Shown here: positions 34,799 through 43,837 of the stretch, one piece after another
Numbering within the stretch: the stretch's first letter is position 1
Layout of the letters: each line of letters opens with the position of its first letter
Assembly (NCBI GenBank): GCA_910575695.1
Contig: CAJTGJ010000004.1
Coordinates: 124,001 to 188,000 of the forward strand
Source of the DNA: Oscillospiraceae bacterium
Lineage (GTDB): Bacteria; Bacillota; Clostridia; Oscillospirales; Oscillospiraceae
DNA: 64,000 bases
Reading direction: 5' to 3'
Position numbers and translations under genes: made by a program
Notes under the pieces: model-generated
The model's input: only the letters and a program-made list of their open reading frames with translations
Database searches by the model: none
What the model was told of the DNA's origin: nothing

Positions 34799-34803
34799 CG
34801 ACG

Positions 34804-35526
34804 TCACCCCATTTCCATGCCGCCATGGTCGGGGCCGTCCGGCTGCTCCTGAGTGGGGCCCCGCAGCTCGGACAGCCGCGCCATGGCCCAGTCCGGCAGG
34901 TACTGCTCGTCCAACACGCCGATAAAATCGGAGCGGCTCCACCGGGCCTTTTCGCCATCCCCTAAACAGGTGGCGAACACCGCCCGCCCACGGGCGGTGG
35001 GGGAGCAGCCAAATCCGCTTTCCCCGTACCAGACCTGGTTCTGGGGGGACAAGCACTCCTCCTTCAGCCTGTCCGGGCGCAAAATCAGCACCCGGCCTGT
35101 GTAGTCCAAATCGCCTGCCTCGCAGTGCTCCGCGCCGAACATCCCCAGCTTCTGATACTCGGCGTGGGCCTGCTGGACGAACGCCGCCAGCAGGCCCCGA
35201 TCCACCTGGATACGGAATTCTTTGTTGTCCTGGTCGGGCGGCACGAATACAGACCGCGCCCAGCGGCAGCTGTCCGGCTCGAAGCCCAGGTTCCCCGTGC
35301 GGGTGAGGGTGTTGGCCAGCACGAACTGCACCCGGTGGAACCCCCACCAGTCCAGCGCGGCCCTGGCGCAGTCCGGCTCCAGCCTGCCGCCCTGGGCGTG
35401 GGCGGCGATGAGGTTTTCGATGTCCCGGGCGCAGCGGACATTGGCCTGGTGGCTCTGCTCCCACCTGTCCAGCTCACCCTCCCGCTGGGCTTCCTGCCGG
35501 GAAAAGGGGTAGAAAATATCAGCCAT
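34804..35526 (-). CDS. DUF3849-family element protein
   Basis: A 240-residue protein from ATG 35526, overlapping the upstream gene by 8 bases. The core (EGELDRWEQSHQANVRCARDIE...RVQFVLANTLTRTG...WARSVFVPP) is the DUF3849 signature found on clostridial conjugative elements. The second half has VWYGESGFGCSPTARGRAVFA, unassigned. It ends GPDHGGMEMG, the tail common to several neighbours. Function unknown. Confidence 0.75.
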   Translation of the reverse strand: MADIFYPFSRQEAQREGELDRWEQSHQANVRCARDIENLIAAHAQGGRLEPDCARAALDWWGFHRVQFVLANTLTRTGNLGFEPDSCRWARSVFVPPDQDNKEFRIQVDRGLLAAFVQQAHAEYQKLGMFGAEHCEAGDLDYTGRVLILRPDRLKEECLSPQNQVWYGESGFGCSPTARGRAVFATCLGDGEKARWSRSDFIGVLDEQYLPDWAMARLSELRGPTQEQPDGPDHGGMEMG

Positions 35527-36046
35527 GCCAGACCTCCGCCTCCGCCATCAGCAGCTCGTCCAGCTGGCCGGGGCACACCCCGTGTATGGCAAACAGCGTC
35601 CGCATCTGCTCCGGCACGTCGGTGAGGTCGTGCTTGTAGTCCGCCGCGCAGACCAGCCCTTCTCCCTTGTCCGGCAGAAGTTCCAGCTTGGCGTCCAGCG
35701 GGATGCCCATCAGCTTCCGGGCGTTGTCGGACAGCTCCACCTGCGGCCCGGTCACACCCTCGAAGGGGCAACGTCCCGGCTCACAGTTGTCCCAGAAAGG
35801 ACAGCTGCCACCCCCCTCGTCCCGCTGCTCCCCGCAGGTTCCGCAGGCATCCTTGATGGCGTCCAGCAGAGGCGTCACGATGCCGGTCAGGACGTTGATG
35901 GTGTTGACGGCTTCCATGGCGGTCATGGTGCTGGGCACCGCCACCAGGGTGTTTTCCCCGATGTGGACGCAGATGGGCTTGCTGGTATCGAGATGGCTCA
36001 GCTCCACCGCACTGGCGGAGATGATGAGTTCTTTCTGGTTTTTCAA
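35519..36046 (-). CDS. Uncharacterised element protein with Cys-rich centre
   Basis: A 175-residue protein from TTG 36046, which overlaps the methyltransferase stop as TTGA and has GAGGAGG upstream. The N-terminal half is helical and begins KNQKELIISASAVEL. The centre (CGTCGEQ...CPFWDNCEPGRCPF) has six Cys that could bind a metal or Fe-S cluster. The second half is AbrB-like in feel (LSDNARKLMGIPLDAKLELLPDKGEGLV), suggesting DNA binding, but that is a guess. Confidence 0.6.
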   Translation of the reverse strand: MKNQKELIISASAVELSHLDTSKPICVHIGENTLVAVPSTMTAMEAVNTINVLTGIVTPLLDAIKDACGTCGEQRDEGGGSCPFWDNCEPGRCPFEGVTGPQVELSDNARKLMGIPLDAKLELLPDKGEGLVCAADYKHDLTDVPEQMRTLFAIHGVCPGQLDELLMAEAEVWHG

Positions 36047-37014
36047 GATGGTTCCTCCTCAATTTTGATTGGTTCGTGGATGAGCTGGTACCGGCCCCCG
36101 CCGTCCCCGGCCTGCTGGAACAGGTCGATCTGCCAGCCCCGGTCGGCGCCAAGGACGCGGGGATCGTAGTTGGTCATGACCACCTCCTCGTATTCGCTTC
36201 CGGCGGTCTGGGACATACTGTTGGGCCGTTTGGTATGGAAAATGTAAAAGTCCTGGTACAATCCGCAGATAAATGGGCAGTAGTTATAGGACACCATGAC
36301 CAGCCCCTTGCAGCGGGCCAGCGTGTCATGGAGCCGGATGTGATCCGCCTCCGGGAACGCCACCTCATAGCACTCCGCCTGGTAATAGGGCGGGTCGCAG
36401 TAGAAAAAGGTGTTTTCCCTATCGTACTGGCTGACGAGTTCCTCGAAGTCCTTGTTTTCAATGACCACATCCTTCAGCCGCCGCGAACACTCCCAGATCA
36501 GGTGGAAGAAGCGCCGGATGTCGCAGGGCCTGCCCGCGAAGGCTTTGGCCCCGCCGCTGAAGCTGTACCGCACCAGCTTGAAGTAGTCCGCCGCGCGGCG
36601 GACACAGCCCCGTGAGGAGCGCTCCAGCATCAGCTTTTGGATCATTTCTGCCTGCGGCGGCTCCAGATAGACCTGCGTCAGCTCCAGTTCTTCGCTGAGG
36701 TAGTCGTCAGTGAACTCCTGCCGGGAGAAGAATCGGTACAGCACGTTGAAATCGTCCCGGGAGTTCAAGGGCAGGAACCCCAGCTCCAGAAGCAGGGCCA
36801 TGGTGCGTCCCTTCACACAGCAAAACAGGTTGGTGAGATTGCTGTTGAAGTCGTTGTAAATCTCGATGCAGCCCCGGCGCAGGGGGCGGTTCAAGGTGAC
36901 GGTGCCGCTGCCGCCGAACACGTCCACGAAGCGGGCGTACCGGCCCGGCGCCAGCTTGTTGATGAGCCACAGCAGCTTCCCCTTGCCGCCCACCCAGGGG
37001 ATAAAACTTCTCAG
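36043..37014 (-). CDS. D12-class N6-adenine DNA methyltransferase
   Basis: Transfers methyl groups to adenine in DNA. Motif X/I region FIPWVGGKGKL then FVDVFGGSGTV, and catalytic motif IV DPPYY within TFFYCDPPYY. About 323 residues, normal for Dam-like enzymes. CTG 37014 is preferred: it overlaps the previous stop as CTGA and keeps the conserved SFIPWVGGK start, which a GTG at 36993 would cut off. Next to ArdA genes it may protect the element against host restriction. The target sequence cannot be read. Confidence 0.9.
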   Translation of the reverse strand: MRSFIPWVGGKGKLLWLINKLAPGRYARFVDVFGGSGTVTLNRPLRRGCIEIYNDFNSNLTNLFCCVKGRTMALLLELGFLPLNSRDDFNVLYRFFSRQEFTDDYLSEELELTQVYLEPPQAEMIQKLMLERSSRGCVRRAADYFKLVRYSFSGGAKAFAGRPCDIRRFFHLIWECSRRLKDVVIENKDFEELVSQYDRENTFFYCDPPYYQAECYEVAFPEADHIRLHDTLARCKGLVMVSYNYCPFICGLYQDFYIFHTKRPNSMSQTAGSEYEEVVMTNYDPRVLGADRGWQIDLFQQAGDGGGRYQLIHEPIKIEEEPS

Positions 37015-37331
37015 GGGCTACCACCGCCATCCTTGTTGGCGGGGCCAAAGCGTTCCAGCGCGTCCTCCAGCCCGTGGATGGCGGCTTCCAGGCCGCTGGC
37101 CATCCGCTTGAGCTGGCGGATGGTGGAGTAGACCTCGCCCGCCGTCACCGCGTAAAAGTAGCCGTCCCGGCTGCTGGCCACGGGTATGCCCCGCTTGCGC
37201 AGGCGGTGGATCAGGCGGCGCAGCTCGTTGCCGCTGATGTGGAGCGCGCGCTCCAGCTGGGTGCTTTTTTGGATGCGTTCCCGCCCAGGGCACATGGTTT
37301 TGAGGTATTCGAGCAGCAGATCTTCTTTCAT
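37011..37331 (-). CDS. Small winged-helix DNA-binding protein
   Basis: A 106-residue protein from ATG 37331 (AAGGAGG upstream). RIQKSTQLERALHISGNELRRLIHRLRKRGIPVASSRDGYFYA is a winged helix-turn-helix with a wing ending in GYFYA; a C-terminal helix (IRQLKRMASGLEAAIHGLEDAL) may dimerise. It starts a transcription unit after a terminator and is coupled to the adenine methyltransferase, so it may control that gene. Confidence 0.75.
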   Translation of the reverse strand: MKEDLLLEYLKTMCPGRERIQKSTQLERALHISGNELRRLIHRLRKRGIPVASSRDGYFYAVTAGEVYSTIRQLKRMASGLEAAIHGLEDALERFGPANKDGGGSP

Positions 37332-37383
37332 GATGTCCTCCTTTTTTCGGGGCTGTTTTCCCGAAAAAGGGGCACGAGGCGCA

Positions 37384-37424
37384 AAAAAAGAAGGGGCCGC
37401 GGTCCCCACCGGGAAAACGGCCCC
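37384..37424 (-). terminator. Terminator of the ArdA operon
   Basis: GGGGCCG (37393-37399) pairs with CGGCCCC (37418-37424); on the - strand TTCTTTTTTT follows. It closes the long anti-restriction operon just after its last gene. Confidence 0.85.
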
Positions 37425-37434
37425 TCGTGAAATA

Positions 37435-38457
37435 TTATTGCATCGACATCCCGGACTGCTCCGGGGTGGGGGTGCTGTATTGATAGGTAAACTCCTGGCT
37501 GTTCCGGCGGATATAGCCGCCATCGCCAACCGCGGGCAGATAGCCCAGTTCGTCCAACAGGTGCTGTCCATAGCTGTTCAGGTCGATACCGCCGGAATGG
37601 ATCAGCCCGTCCGGCACTCCGGCGTCCCGCAGATGCTTTGCCGCGAAGCCTTCCGGCCCATCGCAGGGCAGCCAGTCGTAGCAGCCGAGGTTCTGGGAGA
37701 TGTCCAGGGCCAGCCGCAGGTCATGGCAGCCCTCCAGCGCCAGCGCGGCGGTATACTTCTCCATAAAGCCGGGTGCGCCTTGGCCATGCTCGGCGAGTAC
37801 ATAGCCCAGGTTGGAACCATCGTAGATCAGGTTCGCCACGCTGTCATACTGCGCCGGGAGGTTTTCGATTTGGGGCAGGACGCACCGGGCGTCCAGCAGA
37901 CCGCACTCGTCCCAGCGCTTCACCCACAGCTCCTGCAGGACAAGGGTTTCTTCTGTTGAACTCTCATCTCCGCAAAAATCCTGCCCCGGCAAGCGCAGCC
38001 ACACCCCTTCCGGCACAGCGGGGGAGGCCAGCTTCAGCTTGACGCCCCAATCGCTGTCCTCCGGCAGCGGCCCGCCCCGGTGGTAGGCCGGGGCGGGGGC
38101 TTCCTTGGGATACTGCACATAGCAGTTCCCCACGAACAGGCCGGGGTGCTTGTCCTCGTACCGCTGGCCCAGTGCCGTCAGGTCCACGAAGGGGAAGGCG
38201 TCCATGGGCATGGCGGTGTCGTTCAGCAGATAACCCTGGCCCAGCGCCGCATAGCTGCCCGCATTCAGCCGCATGGTATAGCTGTCCAGGGACTGGAGGC
38301 AGTTGATGGCCTGTTCCATGTCCCTGGGCTGAGTGCGCTGGACGGCGGCGGACAGGGTGATGCCCTCCCGAACGCTCAGCGTTTCCAGCCGCTCCCGTAA
38401 CCAGCGCCGCTCCCGGCCCTTGCCGGGAAGATCCAGCAGATAGTCAAAATCGCTCAT
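37435..38457 (-). CDS. ArdA-like anti-restriction protein, two modules
   Basis: A 340-residue acidic protein whose ATG overlaps the previous stop (ATGA). Two ArdA-type endings are visible: PFVDLTALGQRYEDKHPGLF...NCYV at about 105-130, and IDLNSYGQHLLDELGYLPAVGDGGYI near 310-330. They match the pattern of ArdA C-terminal domains (xIDYxxYGRD...G.F...GY). ArdA proteins mimic B-form DNA and block type I restriction enzymes. It ends PEQSGMSMQ although no gene follows before the terminator. Confidence 0.7.
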   Translation of the reverse strand: MSDFDYLLDLPGKGRERRWLRERLETLSVREGITLSAAVQRTQPRDMEQAINCLQSLDSYTMRLNAGSYAALGQGYLLNDTAMPMDAFPFVDLTALGQRYEDKHPGLFVGNCYVQYPKEAPAPAYHRGGPLPEDSDWGVKLKLASPAVPEGVWLRLPGQDFCGDESSTEETLVLQELWVKRWDECGLLDARCVLPQIENLPAQYDSVANLIYDGSNLGYVLAEHGQGAPGFMEKYTAALALEGCHDLRLALDISQNLGCYDWLPCDGPEGFAAKHLRDAGVPDGLIHSGGIDLNSYGQHLLDELGYLPAVGDGGYIRRNSQEFTYQYSTPTPEQSGMSMQ

Positions 38458-39551
38458 TGCAGTCCCTCCATTCCGCCCTGCGCGGGCTGATGTTCCTGCT
38501 CACCGCCATTGGGCTGGATCAGGCCATAGCCGGTGATCGTACCGCCGCCGTGTTCCAGCAGATCCTTCCCGAAGCTGTAGAGGTTCAAGCGGGGGAGCAG
38601 AAGCTCCATATCCTCGCTGGACAGGCCAGCGGCCAGCCGCTCCACAGCCACATCCTCGGGTTCACACACCTTCTGGTCTAAGGTGTATTCATCCAATTTA
38701 TCCGCCAGGGTCAGTGCCCGCCCCAGCTCGTCGCACCGAACGGCATTCAGCACAGCCTTGTACTTGGTCAGCTCGCCGTCCACTGTCAGATAGGTCAGCC
38801 GGTGGGCCAGCATATCCCAGGTGCCGATGGTTCCGCTCAGACCAATAAGGGAGGGCGCGGCGCAGTCCACGCACTGCACGGGGCCGTCCGCCACAGCCTC
38901 ACCCATGGGAAGGGGCAGCTTGATTTGGCATCCGCTGGACGTCTCCACCAGGATGGCGTAGTCCGGCCTTTTTGGCGTCAGGTCCAGGGTACCGTACACC
39001 TGCCGGAGTTCATCATGCTTCTGCACGTAGCCCTGCGAGGTGAACACGCCCCCCTCGTCCTGGCGGAACTTCTGCCCGATCTTGGCGAAGTCCAGCAGCT
39101 CGAACGCCTTATCCGAGAGGTCACCCACCTCGGGGACGAAGCCGATGGCGGCACAAAACCGGCCCAGGGTGTGGTCATTGACGACTTTCTCCACCAGATG
39201 GCAGCAGTCCGTGCTGTACGCCATGTCGATGAGCCGGGGCAGGGGAACGGGCTTGGCATCCCCGTCATGCTCCATGCGGGCCAGCCCTTCCACGACAGCC
39301 AGCTCCTCCTCGTTCAACACCGCCAGCTGCTGGCACAGGGCGTTCAGTTCAAAGAAACTGCCGTCCTGATCCAGATATTTTGCCAAGCGCCCGATTTGGA
39401 GTTTGTCGGCGATCCCCCAATGGTGAGGCGCTCCCTCATCCAGCCGCAGCTTTTCCAGCGCGTCCAGAACGGTATAGGGAGAAGCGGGGAGGTCCAGCTC
39501 AGTGTAAGCGCGCTCCTCATTGAACAGGGCGACCTTGAGGATCTTACGCAA
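38454..39551 (-). CDS. ArdA-like anti-restriction protein, two modules
   Basis: A 365-residue acidic protein. TTG 39551 is chosen: GGAGGG lies 8 bases upstream inside the preceding gene and the start [21 protein letters not shown] is the conserved N terminus. Module 1 ends [25 protein letters not shown], a close ArdA signature; module 2 ends [27 protein letters not shown]. It ends AQGGMEGLQ, whose codons provide GGAGGG for the next gene. Likely a DNA mimic against host restriction. Confidence 0.75.
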   Translation of the reverse strand: MRKILKVALFNEERAYTELDLPASPYTVLDALEKLRLDEGAPHHWGIADKLQIGRLAKYLDQDGSFFELNALCQQLAVLNEEELAVVEGLARMEHDGDAKPVPLPRLIDMAYSTDCCHLVEKVVNDHTLGRFCAAIGFVPEVGDLSDKAFELLDFAKIGQKFRQDEGGVFTSQGYVQKHDELRQVYGTLDLTPKRPDYAILVETSSGCQIKLPLPMGEAVADGPVQCVDCAAPSLIGLSGTIGTWDMLAHRLTYLTVDGELTKYKAVLNAVRCDELGRALTLADKLDEYTLDQKVCEPEDVAVERLAAGLSSEDMELLLPRLNLYSFGKDLLEHGGGTITGYGLIQPNGGEQEHQPAQGGMEGLQ

Positions 39552-40284
39552 ACTCCATCCCTCCCTGCTGGGTCTGCTCCTGCTGGGGATCGAACCGCTC
39601 CTGCTCCGTCTGGATGCTCCAGTTGTCCCACTGCCACAGGTGGACGTACAGCTGTGCGCCATCGCCAACGTTGATCTCATGCTGTTCGAAGCCCTCGCCC
39701 CAGCCGTCACTGGCCTGTCCGCCGATATACTCTTTCAGCGTATCCAGTTCCTCAGCGGTGAGCTGGCCCCGAACCCGGCAGTCCGCCACGCCCCAGAGCC
39801 TGCCCTTCCGCTCCTCCAGCTCGAATACGGCGGAGTAGACCTTGTCATCCACGGCGTCGCCTTCGCGATACCAGTACATGATGCCCCGTTCGTCCTCCTC
39901 GGGCACCCGCTCTCGCTTCAGTGCGGCGGCGATCTGATCCGCGTAAGACCGAAGCTCACCGCCATATATCGTGACCGGATCATCATCCATATCTCCATAT
40001 TCGTTCAGCTCATAGAGGTCGGCGGTCAACGGCATATAGAGCTTGAGGGTCTGGAGGGGCGGTGGCAGGACAGTGAAGGAGTCCTGCCCAATCACCAGCC
40101 CCAGGCCGCGCCCATCGTCCCAGGCCACGTGGAAGGTGCCCCGGTCATCGATGCACTGAAGGGTGCCCATGGCCCCCGGCTTGATGGGGCACGGGTCGTC
40201 CGAGCCCATCTCCCGGAGCTTGATGCGGCTGCCCTCGGGATACTGATCCCGCAGGAAGTCCAGCCATTCTTTCGAAATACTCAT
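39544..40284 (-). CDS. DUF4314-domain element protein
   Basis: A 246-residue protein from ATG 40284 with AAGGAAGG upstream. The first 75 residues ([17 protein letters not shown]...[29 protein letters not shown]) are a DUF4314 domain, a small beta-barrel common on clostridial mobile elements. The remaining acidic part ([16 protein letters not shown]...[27 protein letters not shown]) is not assigned. It ends [10 protein letters not shown], with Gly-Gly-Met codons giving the ribosome site for the TTG of the next gene. Sits inside the ArdA operon. Confidence 0.75.
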   Translation of the reverse strand: MSISKEWLDFLRDQYPEGSRIKLREMGSDDPCPIKPGAMGTLQCIDDRGTFHVAWDDGRGLGLVIGQDSFTVLPPPLQTLKLYMPLTADLYELNEYGDMDDDPVTIYGGELRSYADQIAAALKRERVPEEDERGIMYWYREGDAVDDKVYSAVFELEERKGRLWGVADCRVRGQLTAEELDTLKEYIGGQASDGWGEGFEQHEINVGDGAQLYVHLWQWDNWSIQTEQERFDPQQEQTQQGGMEFA

Positions 40285-40288
40285 GGTT

Positions 40289-40429
40289 TCAAACCTTCCT
40301 TTCTACAGTTTTGTGCCGGAACTGCCCCCGGCTGGGCACGAAAAAGCCCCGCTTCATCGGACGAAGCGGGGCACAGTGACGTTTGCACCTAAACATATTC
40401 AGTTTCCTTTTCTGTGCTGTCTTGTTCAC
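40289..40429 (-). CDS. Candidate 46-residue basic peptide overlapping a terminator
   Basis: GTG 40429 has a strong GGGAGGTG site upstream. The peptide ([20 protein letters not shown]...) is very basic, and its stop is 4 bases before the DUF4314 gene start, whose ribosome site lies inside it. An intrinsic terminator lies within the frame. It could be a leader peptide whose translation disrupts the hairpin and lets transcription reach the distal ArdA genes, or just the operon leader. Confidence 0.35.
   Translation of the reverse strand: MNKTAQKRKLNMFRCKRHCAPLRPMKRGFFVPSRGQFRHKTVERKV
40341..40372 (-). terminator. Intra-operon terminator in the anti-restriction block
   Basis: A 10-bp stem GCCCCGCTTC/GAAGCGGGGC (40346-40355 with 40363-40372) followed on the - strand by five T (40345-40341). 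It lies between the Cys-rich small gene and the DUF4314 gene and would divide the operon in two expression levels. Confidence 0.85.
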
Positions 40430-40486
40430 GCTCTCACCTCCCTTGGCAGCATTAACTGCAACATTACCACAACCATCCGCCAAAAG

Positions 40487-40723
40487 CTACCCGGCAGAAG
40501 CAACAGATTTAGGCCGCGACATGATCTGGTGAAGCTGGGTGCGCAGGCAGTTTTTCCCATCGCTGCCCCAGCAGATGAAGCCGTGGCCGGGATAGGGACA
40601 GCCCCGGCACCGTTCAAAGATGCCGGGGCTGGGAGGGTCAGGGGGCCGCTCATGGGGGATGGTAGGCAGCCACTCCGGGTCATAGACCAGCCTCGTCCCG
40701 TTTTTCTTATAGCTGACCTTCAC
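40487..40723 (-). CDS. Small Cys-containing element protein
   Basis: A 78-residue protein from GTG 40723, which overlaps the previous stop as GTGA; GGGGGATG of the upstream tail is the ribosome site. FERCRGCPYPGHGFICWGSDGKNC has four Cys and a His and may bind zinc. The N terminus (VKVSYKKNGTRLVYDPEWLP) is a short beta region. No family recognised. Confidence 0.6.
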   Translation of the reverse strand: MKVSYKKNGTRLVYDPEWLPTIPHERPPDPPSPGIFERCRGCPYPGHGFICWGSDGKNCLRTQLHQIMSRPKSVASAG

Positions 40724-41412
40724 GGCGACATCCCCCACTCGGGACTGGCCCCGTCCGCCGCCTCCAGCTCCAGCCGGTTGGACTGCTCCACGCGCTCGTC
40801 CAGATCTTCCACGGTGCGCTGGATCTGCTCCGCCGCCGTGGTGAGCGCTTTCCGCCGCTCCACAGTGATGGGGTACTCACTGTCCAGCGTCTCATGGATG
40901 CAGCGGTACATCTCGGTGAGCTGCTCGTCCGTAAACTGCCGGTGCTCCTGCACCAGCCCAGAGCGGCAGGCAAAGTCCAGCTTGGCTCCGGCGTAGTCGT
41001 TGTCATAGTAGTTCCCGTTGCAGACGCCGGTGCCGCTGCCATCCCGCCGCCAGGTGACGAACTCGTAACCCATGTCCTGCGCCAATTCACGTCCGGCCAG
41101 AAGTATGCTGTTAAATTCCGAGAGAAGGCGGAATTTGCTTGCAGTCCCCTCATTTTTTACGGGAGGGGCGGCGGCTATGGCGGTGGTGTACTCCCACACC
41201 TGGGCGGCGGTTCCGGCCACAGCGTCATAGGTACGGCTCACCTGCGGGTCATCCACCGCGCCGGGGGGCAGCAGGATCATGCCCTCCTGGTCAACGCGCA
41301 TGGCGGGCCTGCCGTCCACCAGGATCGGCAGTCTGTTTTCCTTCAGCGGGCCGGTGGCGATACCCTCCCGCCGCAGGCGGCGGGAGAGCTCGGGCAAAAA
41401 TTTCTCGTTCAT
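40720..41412 (-). CDS. Uncharacterised element protein of the ArdA operon
   Basis: A 230-residue protein from ATG 41412 with AAAAGGAG upstream. The beginning (RREGIATGPLKENRLPILVDGRPAMRV) and LLSEFNSILLAGREL...YEFVTWRRDG are conserved-looking stretches I associate with a widespread clostridial ICE family without known function. C-terminal helices follow, then SPEWGMSP, whose codons hold the next gene's ribosome site. No motif for catalysis seen. Confidence 0.6.
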   Translation of the reverse strand: MNEKFLPELSRRLRREGIATGPLKENRLPILVDGRPAMRVDQEGMILLPPGAVDDPQVSRTYDAVAGTAAQVWEYTTAIAAAPPVKNEGTASKFRLLSEFNSILLAGRELAQDMGYEFVTWRRDGSGTGVCNGNYYDNDYAGAKLDFACRSGLVQEHRQFTDEQLTEMYRCIHETLDSEYPITVERRKALTTAAEQIQRTVEDLDERVEQSNRLELEAADGASPEWGMSP

Positions 41413-41442
41413 ATCGAGTACTCCTTTTTATTTTAATGTATA

Positions 41443-42390
41443 TTACAGGACCATGCCGCCCATGGTCATCCCCGGCTCAGGCTCCAGCTCAGGCTGTTCT
41501 CTCTGCTGCTGGAACAACATCCGGTGCTCCTCATCCGCGATTTGGTAGCTCATCCCGTCCCGCTTGTAAAAGTGCGGGGCGGTGAAAGTTTGATCTACCT
41601 TGCGGATACCGGAACGCCACCAGCCCTCCTGGGTTTGGAAGAGCATGGTTCCGTTTTGCAGGACGGCGCCCCACGGCGGCACATGGACGCTGGGGTAGCG
41701 GGCAAAGGGCGGGTAGTGCTTCATGGGATCCTCACAGCCCTGGAGATCCATGCTGAAGCCTGGATGCTTGGTGGAGGAGTAGCTCAGGCCGTCCATGGTG
41801 TCCAGGTCCAGCCAGGACAGCTCCGTCTGCTCCAGCTTCCGGCAGATGTCCACCAGCCTGCTCCGGGAGCAGGTTTTCTCTCTGAATTGCTGGGCGATAT
41901 CCTCCACCCAGCCGTTGTCCCCAGTGTCGAAAGCCACTCGCAGGAGCAGGTTTCGCTCCGGCTGGGTGAACATGGGGCCATCACGCTCCTGTTCGGCCAG
42001 CAGCCGCATGGCGGGGGTGAGGTCGTAGCCCACGGCGTAGTCCGGCGAGAGGCGCTGGAGGATCTCCCGCTCCACCTCCCGGGCCACCAGCGGGTTCGCA
42101 TGGCCGTGCTTCTTTTCAAAGCGGCTGTTGTCCAGATGCCTGCGCAGCCGCTTGAGCTGCCGGAGCTCCGGCTCTCCGCAGGAAATGTCGATGGTGTTGG
42201 CAAAACGGCACAGCAGGAGCTGTTCCTCCGGTCGGCCCGGCCAAGGGAAAACCCCGCCCAGATAGAACTGAGCCTGTCCCACAGGAGAGGCAATGGAAAC
42301 GGTACGCTGCTGCTGGAGGGAGTAGAATTTATCGTGAGCTGGCTCGATATCCCCCCAGATCTGGGCCCGTCCATCGAACCAGTCGTTCAT
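41443..42390 (-). CDS. Uncharacterised element protein of the ArdA operon
   Basis: A 315-residue protein whose ATG overlaps the previous stop (ATGA). Early sequence (LQQQRTVSIASPVGQAQFYLGGVFPWPGRPEEQLLLCRF) is beta-rich, the centre is helical and Arg/Glu-rich. It ends EPEPGMTMGGMVL. In this case the tail does not act as a ribosome site, because the next gene has its own AAAAGGAG 30 bases on. No known domain. Confidence 0.6.
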   Translation of the reverse strand: MNDWFDGRAQIWGDIEPAHDKFYSLQQQRTVSIASPVGQAQFYLGGVFPWPGRPEEQLLLCRFANTIDISCGEPELRQLKRLRRHLDNSRFEKKHGHANPLVAREVEREILQRLSPDYAVGYDLTPAMRLLAEQERDGPMFTQPERNLLLRVAFDTGDNGWVEDIAQQFREKTCSRSRLVDICRKLEQTELSWLDLDTMDGLSYSSTKHPGFSMDLQGCEDPMKHYPPFARYPSVHVPPWGAVLQNGTMLFQTQEGWWRSGIRKVDQTFTAPHFYKRDGMSYQIADEEHRMLFQQQREQPELEPEPGMTMGGMVL

Positions 42391-43745
42391 CCAAAGCCCT
42401 CCATTTTCATGGTTTCGGCCTCCTCCGGGCCGGGCTGGTGCTCGTCCGCGCTGTCAGCTTCCTGCCAGGGCGGCTCCATCCCGAACATGTCGTACACCTC
42501 CACATCCACGGCTCTGCGGGTTGCCAAGTCATCAGTCAGGGTCTCATAGCGAAATCCGCTGGTGGCGTGGTAAGGCAGCTCCTTATGGATGGCCGCAACG
42601 TATTCCTGCGGGTCGGTGAAGATGAACCGCTCCTCGTTGGCAAAGCTGACCCGGCCCACTGCCAACCCCTCCAGCGCCTGCTGGATCTGGGCCGCCGCTT
42701 CCGCCACCACCTCGTCCTGAGCAAAGCTGTCCAGCCGTTTCCAGTCCTCGGGGAAAGAACCCCACCCGCTCAGGGTGACCGCCAAGTCTACGCTGGTGAT
42801 ATCGTCCTTGGTGACGCCCAGCCGTTTGTCCCCGCCGTCCAGCTCGATGTAAAGCTGGACGGCCTCCTCCAGCGGCAATTCATGATCCACCCGGTTTTCA
42901 CCTTTAAGGATATTTTCGATCACGTACCAGCGGTAGCTGTGGGGCTTATCCGGGTCTGCGGCGTCTTGGAGAGCCTGACGGCCCTGTTTCGTCAGCCCCA
43001 TCTGCTGGGCCTGCTTGTCAAAGCAGGTGAGATAGGCTTGGTAATCGCCCAGTACCGGGTTGCACCGCAGGCAGTAGCGGTACCGCTCCGTCTCCACCAC
43101 GTAGCCGTAGTTCTGATCCCAGCCGCCATCGATCTTGCCGCCGTGGCTGAAGCACCAGCGGTCCATGCTGGTAAGGTCCTTCAGCACGCCCCGCCGCAGT
43201 TGATCCACCACCTGGCCCAATTCTTCCCTGAACTCCGGCGTGTTCAACTCGTCAGAGCCCCTGGGCCACCAGGTGTGCCAGAACTCATGGCCGTTTTCAC
43301 CGAAGTCGATGCGGACGTGCCCGACAGCGCCCAGTTCCTCATCTTTCTCGGGCGGCAGGGCATAAAAAATGCCCGCCTCATCGGGAGAGGCGGGCCGCAT
43401 TTCAAATTTGATGGGGTTTTCGGGGTAGTCCAGGTTATATTCCTCACAGAACCGCTCCAGATCCATCTCCTCGCCATGGAGGAAGTAATCCCCCTTGCCG
43501 ATCCGGCGGGCATCGGTGCTGGGCCGCTTCAGCGGCCTGTGGGAGAGGACGGTGCCGCTGTGGAGGAAGCTGGTGTAGTCCACCAGCGCGGCGTGGCTGC
43601 CGGGGTCGGCGTCCGTGCCCCTCATGTCATAGCAGTACCACCCGTCCGGCACCGTCTCCCGGGGGATGATCCAGTTGGTGGTGAGCACGGGCCTGCCGAA
43701 CAGCTGGGCGTACTGCATCTGGTCTGTGTAGATGTTGATTGCCAT
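42387..43745 (-). CDS. Large element protein with LPD28-like N terminus
   Basis: A 452-residue protein from ATG 43745 (AGAAGGGAG upstream). Residues about 15-70 (GRPVLTTNWIIPRETVPDGWYCYDMRGTDADPG...HSGTVLSH) resemble the LPD28 domain described in large polyvalent proteins of mobile elements. The middle (LPLEEAVQLYIELDGGDKRLGVTKDDITSVDLAV) is like another such module. It ends EAETMKMEGFG; the MEG codons supply GGAGG for the next start. Such multi-domain proteins are thought to enter the recipient with the DNA, which is unproven here. Confidence 0.65.
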   Translation of the reverse strand: MAINIYTDQMQYAQLFGRPVLTTNWIIPRETVPDGWYCYDMRGTDADPGSHAALVDYTSFLHSGTVLSHRPLKRPSTDARRIGKGDYFLHGEEMDLERFCEEYNLDYPENPIKFEMRPASPDEAGIFYALPPEKDEELGAVGHVRIDFGENGHEFWHTWWPRGSDELNTPEFREELGQVVDQLRRGVLKDLTSMDRWCFSHGGKIDGGWDQNYGYVVETERYRYCLRCNPVLGDYQAYLTCFDKQAQQMGLTKQGRQALQDAADPDKPHSYRWYVIENILKGENRVDHELPLEEAVQLYIELDGGDKRLGVTKDDITSVDLAVTLSGWGSFPEDWKRLDSFAQDEVVAEAAAQIQQALEGLAVGRVSFANEERFIFTDPQEYVAAIHKELPYHATSGFRYETLTDDLATRRAVDVEVYDMFGMEPPWQEADSADEHQPGPEEAETMKMEGFG

Positions 43746-43837
43746 GTTTTTTGCTCCCTTCTGTTTTTGTGAACACAACAGATACCACACTTTTACGCAA
43801 ATATCCAGTGTTTTTTTGCTGAGGCTGGTGTGGGATG

